From a virus, in IMG/VR virus record IMGVR_UViG_3300005842_000035, positions 1-31,382 of that record: 31,382 bases of DNA. One strand, given 5' to 3'. How positions within the stretch are numbered: the first letter of the stretch is position 1; each line of letters starts with the position of its first letter. The position numbers and the translations under genes are program-made. Below are positions 1 through 8,076 of the stretch, in pieces. The notes under the pieces were generated by a model. The model saw nothing but the letters and a program-made list of their open reading frames with translations, searched no databases and was not told the DNA's origin.

Positions 1-1170
1 GTCGAGGCGCCCCTGATCGTCTACCGCCTGCACCGTGAAGTAGTGACCACTGGACCCAGGAGACGACAGGCCCACGGGGTTCCCGTTGCGAACCTCCTGC
101 GCGATCAGGTTCACGTCTATCGGGCCGGTCTTGGACTTCACGCCGATAGAGTTGAGCGCGGCCACCTGACTCTCAGGCCCGGCCATGCCGCCCTCTGGCG
201 TCCACCCGGCCTTACGCGCCGCCTCTTTCGCCGTCTGGTAGTCGATGGGCTGGCCCTTCATGGCCGCAAACGCCATGATCCCCAACGGCCCGCACACCGC
301 CCACTTGTCAGGGTCATCGAGCAAGTCCTGGCGCGGGTACAGGTCAGCCGTCTGGCGCCCACCGGGCACCGCGTCCTCGGGCATCGGGCCTGTCCGCGAC
401 TGCGGGGCCCCTTGCTGGTACTTCGAGCGGTTCTGCTCAAAGATCGACTGATACTGACTATCCGTCGTGCCGCCTGCGTCGGCGCCAACGCCGAAGTACA
501 ACCGTCCGGCCGCGTTCCAGTCGCCGCCAGCCATACGGTACTTCTCTTTGAGTGCGCGGGCGCCCTGACGGATACTGGTGGTCGGGTCGGCCGCGTCCTC
601 GCCCGGCAGATCGAAGCCCTGCCCAGGGACAACCTGCATCAGCCCACGGGCGCCGGCTGACGACACGCTCGTCTCGCCGCTGTCCTCGGTATCGAGGATG
701 GCCGCCAGCACATCGGCCGGCACGCCTTCCTCGGCGGCCACGCGTGCGATCTCGTTGGCGAATCTGGATGCGCGCGTGCCCGCGTTCCCGATGAGCGTCA
801 CATTGCCGAGGCTCTCGCCCGGCCGCAAGGCTGGCGACTGATCACCTGTGGTGAACGTGCTGGTCATCCCGCCCGTGCGCGGCGCGTTGCTCGGCATACC
901 TGACGGGGTTCCGCTGGGCGTGGGCTTCGGCTGTTCCTTCCACCGCGCGGTCGCCTCTTCAAGCGATGGCAGCGTGATCTCAGGCAGCGGCGCGGGATCG
1001 GCGGACGGCATCGGCGCGGCCTGCATCGGAGACATGGGCTGCCAGCCGGCCTGCTGCATGTTGGACTGCGCCTCGGCAGCGCCGATCTGCTGGAGCTGCG
1101 GCTCCGTCTCGGCAGCGAAGCCCATGCCTGCAAGCGCCTTATGCACACTCCGAGGCCAGTACACCGTCAT
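1..1170 (-). CDS. Virion peptidoglycan hydrolase: SLT transglycosylase plus C39-like cysteine peptidase (C-terminus cut by window edge)
   Basis: The first 390 residues of a larger protein; the frame is still open at base 1. Residues 1-130 are Pro/Ala/Gln-rich and look like a linker. Residues 138-245 match a lytic transglycosylase (SLT) fold: a helix ending TEDSGE (Glu162 the likely catalytic acid), then SAGARGLMQVVPGQG, the family's most conserved segment. Residues 288-385 look like a papain-fold C39-type peptidase, with WAVCGP (Cys293) and GHYFTVQAVD (His376). One chain would thus cut glycan strands and peptides or cross-links, as expected of a virion enzyme that opens the cell wall during DNA entry. 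ATG lies 3 bases after the previous stop, in an operon with the portal and terminase. The SLT call is firm; the peptidase call is good but rests on two motifs. Confidence 0.85.
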   Translation of the reverse strand, partial: MTVYWPRSVHKALAGMGFAAETEPQLQQIGAAEAQSNMQQAGWQPMSPMQAAPMPSADPAPLPEITLPSLEEATARWKEQPKPTPSGTPSGMPSNAPRTGGMTSTFTTGDQSPALRPGESLGNVTLIGNAGTRASRFANEIARVAAEEGVPADVLAAILDTEDSGETSVSSAGARGLMQVVPGQGFDLPGEDAADPTTSIRQGARALKEKYRMAGGDWNAAGRLYFGVGADAGGTTDSQYQSIFEQNRSKYQQGAPQSRTGPMPEDAVPGGRQTADLYPRQDLLDDPDKWAVCGPLGIMAFAAMKGQPIDYQTAKEAARKAGWTPEGGMAGPESQVAALNSIGVKSKTGPIDVNLIAQEVRNGNPVGLSSPGSSGHYFTVQAVDDQGRLD

Positions 1171-1173
1171 CGC

Positions 1174-1677
1174 TTAGCTTTCAGTCCACGGATGGTTGTC
1201 ATGAGGGATCGTCATGGTCACCATTTCGCCATCCAGGATCGACTGAACGGCTCGCGCCTGCCGACTCTCCTGCCGCGCCTCTTCGACTAGTCGCCCCCGG
1301 TTGTAGCCGTCCGCCCGAGCCTGCTCGATGGCAACAGAGGAGCCGAGCACAGTGCCTGAATGCAGCGTGACGTAGCCACCGTCTGATGCTGCGGCATCGA
1401 CGGCCGCCTGAACCGCAGCCGAATCGTCAGTCGCGCCATCGCACAAAGCACCGTAGTCGCGAATGTCGTGGACCGTGCAGCACTCGAACCTCACGCTGCC
1501 GGTCCACGTCAGCGCATCGGTGCCCGACTTGAACGCCAGTGGCTCAACGTTCGATAGGCGTAGCGTTCCCTTGCTTGGGGCAGCGCTGGCCGTCTCCATG
1601 CTGGCGGCAGGCGCGAGGGCGGCGGCTGCGGCGCCGAGGCCGAGCATCTGGAGTAGGGATCGTCGGGTGGTCTTCAT
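1174..1677 (-). CDS. Tat-signal protein with truncated pectate-lyase/tailspike-like head
   Basis: 167 residues. The N-terminus is a textbook twin-arginine signal (TTRRSLLQML, then an Ala/Leu-rich hydrophobic stretch to about residue 32 with an Ala-Ser-Ala-Ala cleavage region). Residues 70-110 carry VHDIRDYGALCDGATDDSAA and a following GGYVTLHSGT segment. These match the start of the right-handed beta-helix family of pectate lyases and phage tailspikes, in which this motif is normally followed by 200 or more residues of beta-helix. Here only about 55 charged, mostly helical residues follow, so the catalytic part is missing. GGAGG lies 6 bases before the ATG and overlaps the previous gene's stop. 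A Tat export signal on a protein inside a virion gene block is odd. It may be secreted, be a decorated head fibre, or be a fused remnant; the function is not established. Confidence 0.7.
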   Translation of the reverse strand: MKTTRRSLLQMLGLGAAAAALAPAASMETASAAPSKGTLRLSNVEPLAFKSGTDALTWTGSVRFECCTVHDIRDYGALCDGATDDSAAVQAAVDAAASDGGYVTLHSGTVLGSSVAIEQARADGYNRGRLVEEARQESRQARAVQSILDGEMVTMTIPHDNHPWTES

Positions 1678-1686
1678 GTCGCCTCC

Positions 1687-2727
1687 TTAGCCTGTCGCGT
1701 ACGCTCGTGATGCCGTTGGGATTCGAGTCCTACCCAGGTCTTGAAGCCAACGATTCCCCCCGTTCGGCGCCACTCTATCGAACGTGCCCAGAATGGTGTC
1801 CTGCTCGTCGGGCATCAAGCTCTCCCACTTGCCCTCCCCGATCTTGCCGGCGCCGTTCTTGTACATCTCGGTCAGCAACTGGATCGTCGCCGCATCACGC
1901 CCGCTCATCCCCACCGTACTGCTCGGCGGTGACAATTTCGCGATACCGGCAATCGCCTTCGTCGTCTCGGCAGTCGGGTCCGCCGCTGCCGCTGCCTGGT
2001 TGCCGCTCGCATCGGCCACGGTCTGCCCGAGGCTGTTCATCTGCGGCGTGCCGGCACCCTTGCTCTGGAAGGCCGGGTTGCTGATGTTGGCCGCCAGGTT
2101 CTGCATGTAGACCGGGATGCCGGCGCCGGCCCCGCCGCGCTCCCAGTCGAGCGAGTCGAGCCACGAGCGCGGGGTCTTGGCGTAGTCGATGCTCTGCTTG
2201 TTGTAGTCGAGCGCGAGGCGCGAGGAGTCCAGCCCGTACTTGCGCTCCAGGTCGAGGATGCGAGCATCCGACTCCTTGACGTTCTGGCCGAACTTGTCCT
2301 TCTCTAACTGGAACTCCGGCCCCGTCTTGAAGCCGAACTCATCACGCTGGAGTCCGTACTGGTCGTTCCACTTGGACTTGTCGAAGTTGAGCTGATCCTT
2401 CGACATGCCCTGCGAGAAATTCTGCGCGTTCTTCTGGAGGCCGTAGGTGTTCTCGTAGCGGCGTTTCTCCTCATCAGACGCCGCCTGCCGGGTGCTGATG
2501 TAGTCCTGTCCCATCGGAGACGCCAGCCATTGCGTCCCGTAGTCGATGGTCTGCTGCATGGTGTTGGTGTCGCCGGACTGTATGGCCTGAGCGAGTTGCG
2601 GGTTGGCGCCAGCCTCGCGCACCTTCTCGCCCGTGCTCAGATTCCAGACGGCCAATGACCCGTCGTCGTAGATGTAGGTGGTGGTGCCGTCGCTGTTCGA
2701 CTTGTTCCAGACTGCGCGAGCTGCCAT
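1687..2727 (-). CDS. Putative virion structural protein (346 aa), Gln/Asp-rich with helical aromatic repeats
   Basis: Not recognised as a named family. The frame extends upstream, but ATG at 2727 follows the preceding stop by one base and has GAGGAAG in front, so it is preferred. Residues 5-30 are a short beta-like segment (TTTYIYDDGSLAVWNL). Residues 60-190 are rich in Gln, Lys and Asp, with regularly spaced Tyr/Phe in helical stretches (YGLQKNAQNF, WNDQYGLQRDEFGF, KYGLDSSRLALDY), looking like a quasi-repetitive helical rod. Residues 240-285 are Ala/Gly/Asn-rich and flexible. Its place between the portal and the wall-degrading protein suggests an internal virion or ejection protein. That is inference from position and composition only. 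Confidence 0.7.
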   Translation of the reverse strand: MAARAVWNKSNSDGTTTYIYDDGSLAVWNLSTGEKVREAGANPQLAQAIQSGDTNTMQQTIDYGTQWLASPMGQDYISTRQAASDEEKRRYENTYGLQKNAQNFSQGMSKDQLNFDKSKWNDQYGLQRDEFGFKTGPEFQLEKDKFGQNVKESDARILDLERKYGLDSSRLALDYNKQSIDYAKTPRSWLDSLDWERGGAGAGIPVYMQNLAANISNPAFQSKGAGTPQMNSLGQTVADASGNQAAAAADPTAETTKAIAGIAKLSPPSSTVGMSGRDAATIQLLTEMYKNGAGKIGEGKWESLMPDEQDTILGTFDRVAPNGGNRWLQDLGRTRIPTASRAYATG

Positions 2728-2728
2728 G

Positions 2729-3001
2729 TCAGTCTTCCTCCCCCTGCGGCGGAAGGCTCGCCTTCGCGAACATGGCCCCCAGATCCGCGTATCGGCCACA
2801 ACTGCTTTCCACCTTGACGGACACGAGTTCCACTGTTCCATCGTCGTTGGTAAGCGGCATAACGCCCGTCTTCAGCACGCGGCGGCGACGTGCCCGCTCG
2901 GCCGCAGCCTCTTCGGGCGGAAGAAGCCCAAGTCCGCCGGGGTGCGTGCAGTAGCACTGGTCCCCGTGACGCCATCCCCCTGTGTGAATCCACTCCACCA
3001 C
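2729..3001 (-). CDS. Hypothetical small phage protein (90 aa)
   Basis: No family recognised. It starts at GTG one base after the TAA of the gene at 3003-3206 and ends one base before the ATG of the next gene, so it fits tightly into the operon. Residues 1-25 contain CYCTHPGG, two close Cys and a His, and residues 25-45 are an Arg/Glu-rich helix. Residues 47-70 read VMPLTNDDGTVELVSVKVES, a likely beta hairpin. The frame is supported mainly by the fit to both neighbours; the other frames here are broken or misplaced. Confidence 0.6.
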   Translation of the reverse strand: MVEWIHTGGWRHGDQCYCTHPGGLGLLPPEEAAAERARRRRVLKTGVMPLTNDDGTVELVSVKVESSCGRYADLGAMFAKASLPPQGEED

Positions 3002-3002
3002 G

Positions 3003-3206
3003 TTACTTGTCTCCCTTCCAGGGCATCAGGCCACGCGTTCGTGTCACGCGCGAGTCGTATGGATAGTGCCCATATGCGCGCTCGTGCGTGTCCGCGAACG
3101 GCCAATAGCCCCCAAACCTGCCATCTGCCGCGTGCTGGCTGTAGACGACGCTCTCGACCGGGCGCCCGCACTCCGCGCACGAGATCAGCAGGCCACAGAA
3201 CGGCAT
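3003..3206 (-). CDS. Small zinc-ribbon-like phage protein (67 aa)
   Basis: Its ATG overlaps the previous stop in a TGATG junction, implying translational coupling. The N-terminus MPFCGLLISCAECGRP has Cys4, Cys10 and Cys13, suggesting a metal-binding knuckle, but no second Cys pair is visible, so a complete zinc ribbon is not shown. The rest is rich in Tyr, His and Arg (HERAYGHYPYDSR). It sits among small genes after the portal. Function unknown. Confidence 0.55.
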   Translation of the reverse strand: MPFCGLLISCAECGRPVESVVYSQHAADGRFGGYWPFADTHERAYGHYPYDSRVTRTRGLMPWKGDK

Positions 3207-3700
3207 CAGACTGCCCCCTGCTCAGGCGGCGCGTTCCCGTCGCTCACGGGCGCCCATCCCTGCGCTTCCATGTTCGTCATCATCTCGCGCTGCTGCCGCG
3301 CCTGTACACGCTTTGCCACCTGCTTCGCTTTGGTGATCTGGTTCTCCAGCCCTTCCACCCCGAGCGTGTAGGTCAGGTGTCTGAATGGGTATTGGGCGAG
3401 CGTCTGGCGCCCCTGAACCGCCACGGCTATCTGCTCGGGCGTCCACATCGGCGTGCCGTCCTCGTTGGTCTGCTGGCTCAATTCCTGGGCGGTCTGCACG
3501 GCGATCTGCTGAAGATGCTCGGGGAGCACCTTCGGGTCACGCTGGGTCCACGCTTCGTACTCGTCGTCCTCATCAGTCGGTGACGAGTCCGGCGGGCGCC
3601 CCTGTACCCCGGCCAGCGCGCGGCCGTACTGGTCGAGCATCTGCTCGCGCTGCTTCGACAGCACTTCCTCGAAAACGGGTGTCGGCTTCCGTGCTGGCAC
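3206..3700 (-). CDS. Hypothetical virion-block protein (164 aa), acidic N-half, helical C-half
   Basis: No family recognised. The GTG at 3700 follows the upstream stop by one base and has GGAGATCGAGG in front; in-frame ATG codons further upstream lie inside the neighbouring gene and are rejected. The N-terminus is basic, then an acidic stretch (SSPTDEDDEYEAW) leads into helices. Residues 100-150 (GRQTLAQYPFRHLTY, then ENQITKAKQVAKRVQARQQR) look like a coiled coil. Its position after the portal is where scaffold or head-completion proteins often sit, but nothing specific identifies it. Confidence 0.65.
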   Translation of the reverse strand: MPARKPTPVFEEVLSKQREQMLDQYGRALAGVQGRPPDSSPTDEDDEYEAWTQRDPKVLPEHLQQIAVQTAQELSQQTNEDGTPMWTPEQIAVAVQGRQTLAQYPFRHLTYTLGVEGLENQITKAKQVAKRVQARQQREMMTNMEAQGWAPVSDGNAPPEQGAV

Positions 3701-3701
3701 G

Positions 3702-3902
3702 CTAAACCTCGATCTCCAGCCCCATAAATGCTTCAATGTACGGGGCCGCCACGTCGGGTTTGATAGCGCCGGCAGCGGCGGCTTCCAGTGCAAGCTTCGC
3801 CTTACGCTCAGCAAGATCGATCTTCATCGCCATAATCGCGAGGTCGTAGTTGATCGCAGGCTCATCCATCGGATGTCCGCTCATCTGCTCGTCTTCGTCC
3901 AT
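3702..3902 (-). CDS. Small hypothetical protein after the portal (66 aa)
   Basis: Its ATG is fused to the portal stop as TGATG, so it is probably translated by re-initiation from the portal message. The N-terminus is very acidic (MDEDEQ). Residues 18-50 form one long Lys/Glu/Ala helix (AMKIDLAERKAKLALEAAAA), and the C-terminus is short and hydrophobic. No domain recognised. A small helical partner of the portal or scaffold is possible but is only inference. Confidence 0.6.
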   Translation of the reverse strand: MDEDEQMSGHPMDEPAINYDLAIMAMKIDLAERKAKLALEAAAAGAIKPDVAAPYIEAFMGLEIEV

Positions 3903-6037
3903 CAGCCCATCCCACTCTGCAACGCCTGCTGCGCCTGTGCGTCCATATTGGCCGGCCCCTGGCCCATCGCGCCGGATATCGTGGCGTTCAGGCTGTTCTG
4001 CGCCGGGTTCCCGAGCGCGGTCGGCCCGTTATTCCCCTGCGGCGGGCCTCCTGGCGGCAACGCTGGCTGTGCGCTGCCACCCTCAAGCGCGGCCGTTGGC
4101 GTGCCGTCAGCCGTTGCCTCCTGCGCCTGGACGGCTGCCAGCAGCTTCTGCCGCTCCACATCGCCCCTGAGCACGGCGCCGCGCATCTGAAGCTCCGCGA
4201 TGCCGCGCGGGTCTTGCAGCAGGTAGCGCCAGTTCGCGATCTTCGCGATCTCGATGGTCGTGTTGCGGACGCCCTTCTTCTTGAGCACGTTCTCAACATG
4301 GCTGAACCCGCGCTCAGCGAGGCTGGCCTCCTGCTCGATCTCCAGCGCGTTCCCGCGCTCAGGGAACTCGGCCTTGATGTCGTACTGACCGTCCAGCCAC
4401 CGCTCCTTGAGCGGCAGAATGGTCATCCGCGTGCGCTCCTCGCCCGTGTCAAGGACTTCCTCGTCGGCCTTGAAGACCGGCCAGTCAATCGAGCGCTCGC
4501 CCTTCTTCGGCTTGTGCTGCAAGTCCGCGATGTACAGTTTGGCCGAGGCGACCGACTCCGCACAGCCGAGGATGCCGTCGCGCAACTGCCGCTTGCCGGA
4601 CATCAGCAAGTCGTGCCCGACCACCTTCGCATGGCCCGACTGATCCTGACCGCTGCCGCCGTACTGCGAGTCGTCCGGCGACCCCATCACCAACTGTTGC
4701 CGATGCTCGGCCAGCATCTTGTACGCGTCGTCACCCACGCGGGCCTGCTCAACGGGGCTGATCTCGCCGTAGACCGGCTTGGTCTGCCCGGGGCCGGGAT
4801 CTTCCCACGGCTTGAACTGTCCGTGGCCGTCGAGGTACGCGGACGGCGGCACGTTCGGGTCAGGCCGAATGACCTTGCCCGTGAACGAGTTGCGCCATGC
4901 TGCGGCGCCAATGGCCGTCCGCAAACCTTCGAGGTTCAGGAGCGTCGGCACCAGCGGCCAGATGAACGGCACGCCTCGGAAGGCCGGGTCATCCTCGAAG
5001 TGCAGTCCGTAGTGGTGGTCCCAGGTCTTCCGCTCCAGCCCGTGATCCTTGTACAGATCGATGACGGCTTCACGGTCGCCCTTATCGGTCACCTGCCACG
5101 TCTCGTCGCCACCCACGCTGTAGGTGCAGAACGGCATCCCGTCCTCATCGAGCAGGTACGCCTCGTACAAGTAGACCATGCCGCCGTCGCCGTACCGAGA
5201 GTCCGTCCCGTGCTCGCGGGGGATCATCTCGGTCTTGCCCATGCCGGCCCACTCCCAGCCGCGCGCGATCAGCGCTTCTGGCTCGTAGCGGGTGCGAATC
5301 ACCAGCCCTGTACATTCCCAGCGCTTGCGCCCGAAGCCCCGCGTCATGACGTTGGCAACGTCGGTGGCACTGATCAGGCGGGTTTCCCAGCACGGATTCT
5401 TTGCCAGCCATCGCTCATACGCCTGGTCGTAGGCTTTACGCGACTGTCGCTCGGATCGGCCCTTGTAGTCGGGCTTGTCGGCCGGGCGCCCGCGCTCGTC
5501 GCGGTCGTAGGTGTCCTTCGGCTTCAGGATGGTGACGTTGCCGCTCGCGTCCTCGGTCCGCTTCTCCATGTACGACGGCGGGCGCCGCATGCCAGCCGTC
5601 CGTGGCAGCACAAGGCTCGACCACTCGCCATCCTGCACGGCAAGGCCGGTCATCGCGTCGTAGTCGGTGCCGCCGTTCTCGTCAGCCTCGGCCGCGTTGA
5701 TCCATGACTCGCACTCGTCGGCGTCCTCCTGGGCCGTGTCGGTGGTCCCGAGCGGCGTGCGGGTGAACGTCGGGATATCCTCCCCGAGCACGTTGGACAG
5801 GTTCAGGTCGAGCTGCCAGCGCTCGGGCACGGCCGACTCCAGCCATTGCCCCTCCAGCCCCTTGAGCCAGGTCTGCGGGATGCGGACCGTGAACAGCCCG
5901 CGCCTGATCGCCCGACAGATGGCGATGCGGCGCCGAGACGGCGCCACGCGAGCAGCCGTGCTTTCCCACAAGTCGTTGATCATCTTGTGGTCGGCGTTCT
6001 TGGCCGAGATCGGCTGCTGGCGCTGGCTGATGATCAC
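3902..6037 (-). CDS. Portal protein
   Basis: 711 residues from GTG at 6037, one base after the previous stop; an earlier in-frame GTG at 6079 lies inside the upstream gene and lacks a ribosome site. The portal is the dodecameric ring at the capsid vertex through which terminase pumps DNA. Support is its place two genes after the large terminase, its size (large portals run about 500-750 aa), an N-terminal region of basic helices followed by an extended mixed domain, a helical part around residues 560-640 (LAERGFSHVENVLKKKGVRN, then NWRYLLQDPRGIAE), and a low-complexity Gln/Ala/Pro/Gly tail. No catalytic motif is expected. The call rests on synteny and architecture rather than a diagnostic motif. 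A 497-codon frame on the opposite strand is its mirror image. Confidence 0.75.
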   Translation of the reverse strand: MIISQRQQPISAKNADHKMINDLWESTAARVAPSRRRIAICRAIRRGLFTVRIPQTWLKGLEGQWLESAVPERWQLDLNLSNVLGEDIPTFTRTPLGTTDTAQEDADECESWINAAEADENGGTDYDAMTGLAVQDGEWSSLVLPRTAGMRRPPSYMEKRTEDASGNVTILKPKDTYDRDERGRPADKPDYKGRSERQSRKAYDQAYERWLAKNPCWETRLISATDVANVMTRGFGRKRWECTGLVIRTRYEPEALIARGWEWAGMGKTEMIPREHGTDSRYGDGGMVYLYEAYLLDEDGMPFCTYSVGGDETWQVTDKGDREAVIDLYKDHGLERKTWDHHYGLHFEDDPAFRGVPFIWPLVPTLLNLEGLRTAIGAAAWRNSFTGKVIRPDPNVPPSAYLDGHGQFKPWEDPGPGQTKPVYGEISPVEQARVGDDAYKMLAEHRQQLVMGSPDDSQYGGSGQDQSGHAKVVGHDLLMSGKRQLRDGILGCAESVASAKLYIADLQHKPKKGERSIDWPVFKADEEVLDTGEERTRMTILPLKERWLDGQYDIKAEFPERGNALEIEQEASLAERGFSHVENVLKKKGVRNTTIEIAKIANWRYLLQDPRGIAELQMRGAVLRGDVERQKLLAAVQAQEATADGTPTAALEGGSAQPALPPGGPPQGNNGPTALGNPAQNSLNATISGAMGQGPANMDAQAQQALQSGMG

Positions 6038-6039
6038 CG

Positions 6040-6495
6040 CTAGCTCTTTTCGTCGCGCTTGCCCCAAGGCGGCGTCCACGGCGCGGGGGCAGCCGGCTTC
6101 TCGGCTACCTTCGGCGCCTTCTTGACCTTCGGCTTCGGCCTGGCTTTCGGCTTCCTGGCCTCGACAAACGGCAGGGATTCCGCGATATCGGGCGTGCCGT
6201 CCGCGTCGCTGTCGTCGTCCTCAGCCTTCGTCATGGCGATGCCGACTTCGATCCACTCGACGCCGCGCTTCTCGACCGTGCCCAACTGGGCCATCTCGTT
6301 CGGGTTGAGCATGTGCAGCCCGACCGCTTCGCGCTTGCCGCCATCGGCGCACTCGCAGCGCACGCCTTCCGGCTGGTGGAACGAGGTTTTGCCCGTATCG
6401 AAGCCGCCGTCAACGGTGAGCGGACCGCTCATGACCGTGTAGACCCTGTCACACGCTCGCGGCGCCAGTCGGTGCACGTATCGAACCTCAACCAT
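6040..6495 (-). CDS. Hypothetical protein with calcium-loop-like acidic motif and Lys/Pro tail (151 aa)
   Basis: Preceded by AAGGAGGT, one of the best ribosome sites in the window. It sits between the large terminase and the portal. Residues 1-85 form a compact domain with CEC at about residue 48 and His residues nearby. Residues 93-105 read DDDSDADGTPDI, which resembles the Asp-rich calcium loops of thrombospondin type 3 or dockerin repeats. Residues 112-140 are an alternating Lys/Pro/Ala stretch, probably extended and positively charged. A head-associated or DNA-contacting role is conceivable. Not recognised as a named family. Confidence 0.6.
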   Translation of the reverse strand: MVEVRYVHRLAPRACDRVYTVMSGPLTVDGGFDTGKTSFHQPEGVRCECADGGKREAVGLHMLNPNEMAQLGTVEKRGVEWIEVGIAMTKAEDDDSDADGTPDIAESLPFVEARKPKARPKPKVKKAPKVAEKPAAPAPWTPPWGKRDEKS

Positions 6496-6510
6496 GTCAG
6501 ACCTCCTTCG

Positions 6511-8076
6511 CTACCACTTGGCCGATTCCAGCCAACCCTGCTGCTTCTCAGCGTCCTGCGCGGCCCACGGCGCCCCTGGACGCTCTGAGGGCGCATTCCA
6601 GGGCAGTTTCGCCTCGTCAGGCGTCAGAATGTTGGCGGCCTGCCCGCTCCAGGCATGAGCAAGCATCTGGTCTTGCAGGCGTGGAGCAAAGGCGAGCATC
6701 AACGCCTCGGCGCGGTCTGGGGACTTGACCCCGCGCTTCGCTGCCTGCTCCTTGCGCTCAATCTCCGTCTTGCCCTTGCTGTTCGGCGCCCACAGAATCG
6801 ACGCAAGCTGGCTGATCGTGGTCTGATCCGTCAAGCCGCTCACCAGCCCGTCTCGGAACTGCTCTCTCAGGCCCCAGTACAACTCAGCCTTGAGGTTCGC
6901 GTACACGTCTTTGGCAGTACGCCCGTCGAGGTTCATGGCGTCGGTCGGGCTGCTGCCCACGTTGATGCCGTTGACGGTGATGGTGCTCGGCAGGTTCTCT
7001 CGCAGGTGCAGCATGAAGTAATGCCCGTCGCCAGCGCTGTCCACGTTGACCGTCTTCAGCCCTCGATGCAGCCACGTCTGAAGCACCGATAGCGTCTCAC
7101 CGCGACTGTCGGGGGACGGAAACGGGTACATGCCGAGTACGCGCGTACCCTGCCTGACATAGACGACCGTCTCGTCCTTGCCCGGGCCGGCCACGTCCAC
7201 GCCTGCGACAACGTCACCGCCCTTCTCAGACCAGACACCCGGCCGCGCCTTTGCGGCTTCCAGCCACGCCAGCGAGATCAGGCTGTTGGACGCCTGATCG
7301 GGGAAGCGACCACGCACGCGAGACTGCCACAGTGGACTGTCTTCGCCCCACTCGTAGTACCGAGCACGCACCCAGCGGCGGGTCACGAGGTACGGGCGGA
7401 CGTTGTTGTCCAGCTCGTGCTCTGGCAACGCCAGGAGCGACGCCAGGTCCAACCCTTCGAGGTTCGGGGAGTCGAAGGCGTCGATGGTGAAGCGCTCCCA
7501 GTCAGGATCATCGCTCGTGAAGATGTCGTAGACCGGGCCGGAGGGGATCGTCGGGTTGAACAGGTACAGGCGCCGCACGTCGCCGCCAGCAGAGAAGCCT
7601 TCGACGGCCTCGAAGATGCCCGGGTTCACGCCGAGGGCCTCATCGATCACGACCACCAGGGCCGATCCTGGCCGTGCATGGTGCCCCTGGAATCGGACGC
7701 CGCCCTCTTCAGGCTTGGTTGCAAGGCCCACGGCAAACTCGCCAGTCGGCATCCTGATCTCGGTCAGGTTGATCGTGCCCCACACGGAGCGGGCGATGGT
7801 CGGGCTATTGTCGATAGCCCGCCTGATGTGGCCCCACAGCAGCCGCTCAACCTGCTCCTGCGTCGGCGCCGTCGTCACCACGTCGTAGCCGTTCAACAGA
7901 GCCAGGAGGACTACGTCGGCGGCGGTGAACGTCTTCGAGCTGGAGTGGCAGGCTTTGACGGCCACCTTCGCGTTCGGCTTGTCCATCGCTCGCAGGATGG
8001 CCGCGCTGGTCTTCCAGTGATCATGTCCGAACGCCCACCGCGCGATAGCGACCGGATCGGCAGCCGTCACAGTCAC
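6511..8076 (-). CDS. terL: Terminase large subunit
   Basis: 521 residues. This is the motor ATPase and nuclease that packages DNA into proheads through the portal. A Walker A-type loop with a degenerate form (ACHSSSKT, residues 42-49) follows a beta strand. Walker B is VVVIDE (residues 141-146), with Asp145 and Glu146 as metal ligand and catalytic base. The C-terminal RNase H-like nuclease shows GVDVAGPGKDET (Asp294), NVDSAGDG (Asp346) and a final Asp454 in SPDRAEALMLAF, the usual three-acid set. The GTG start overlaps the stop of the small subunit gene. The ATPase loop lacks the classical GxGKT glycine, as in several phage terminases with HSSSK or similar loops. Very sure. Confidence 0.95.
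   Translation of the reverse strand: MTVTAADPVAIARWAFGHDHWKTSAAILRAMDKPNAKVAVKACHSSSKTFTAADVVLLALLNGYDVVTTAPTQEQVERLLWGHIRRAIDNSPTIARSVWGTINLTEIRMPTGEFAVGLATKPEEGGVRFQGHHARPGSALVVVIDEALGVNPGIFEAVEGFSAGGDVRRLYLFNPTIPSGPVYDIFTSDDPDWERFTIDAFDSPNLEGLDLASLLALPEHELDNNVRPYLVTRRWVRARYYEWGEDSPLWQSRVRGRFPDQASNSLISLAWLEAAKARPGVWSEKGGDVVAGVDVAGPGKDETVVYVRQGTRVLGMYPFPSPDSRGETLSVLQTWLHRGLKTVNVDSAGDGHYFMLHLRENLPSTITVNGINVGSSPTDAMNLDGRTAKDVYANLKAELYWGLREQFRDGLVSGLTDQTTISQLASILWAPNSKGKTEIERKEQAAKRGVKSPDRAEALMLAFAPRLQDQMLAHAWSGQAANILTPDEAKLPWNAPSERPGAPWAAQDAEKQQGWLESAKW

Noticed and set aside
2678-3583. A 301-codon plus-strand frame.
   Set aside because: Antisense to four tightly packed leftward genes with matching stop-start junctions; product is Arg/His-rich and low in structure.
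4214-5707. A 497-codon open frame on the plus strand.
   Set aside because: It lies entirely antisense to the portal gene. Its composition (Arg/Val/Leu/His repeats without domain structure) is that of a mirror frame in GC-rich DNA.
3902-6079. An upstream GTG at 6079 as the portal start.
   Set aside because: It lies 40 bases inside the preceding gene without a ribosome site; GTG at 6037 directly follows the previous stop.
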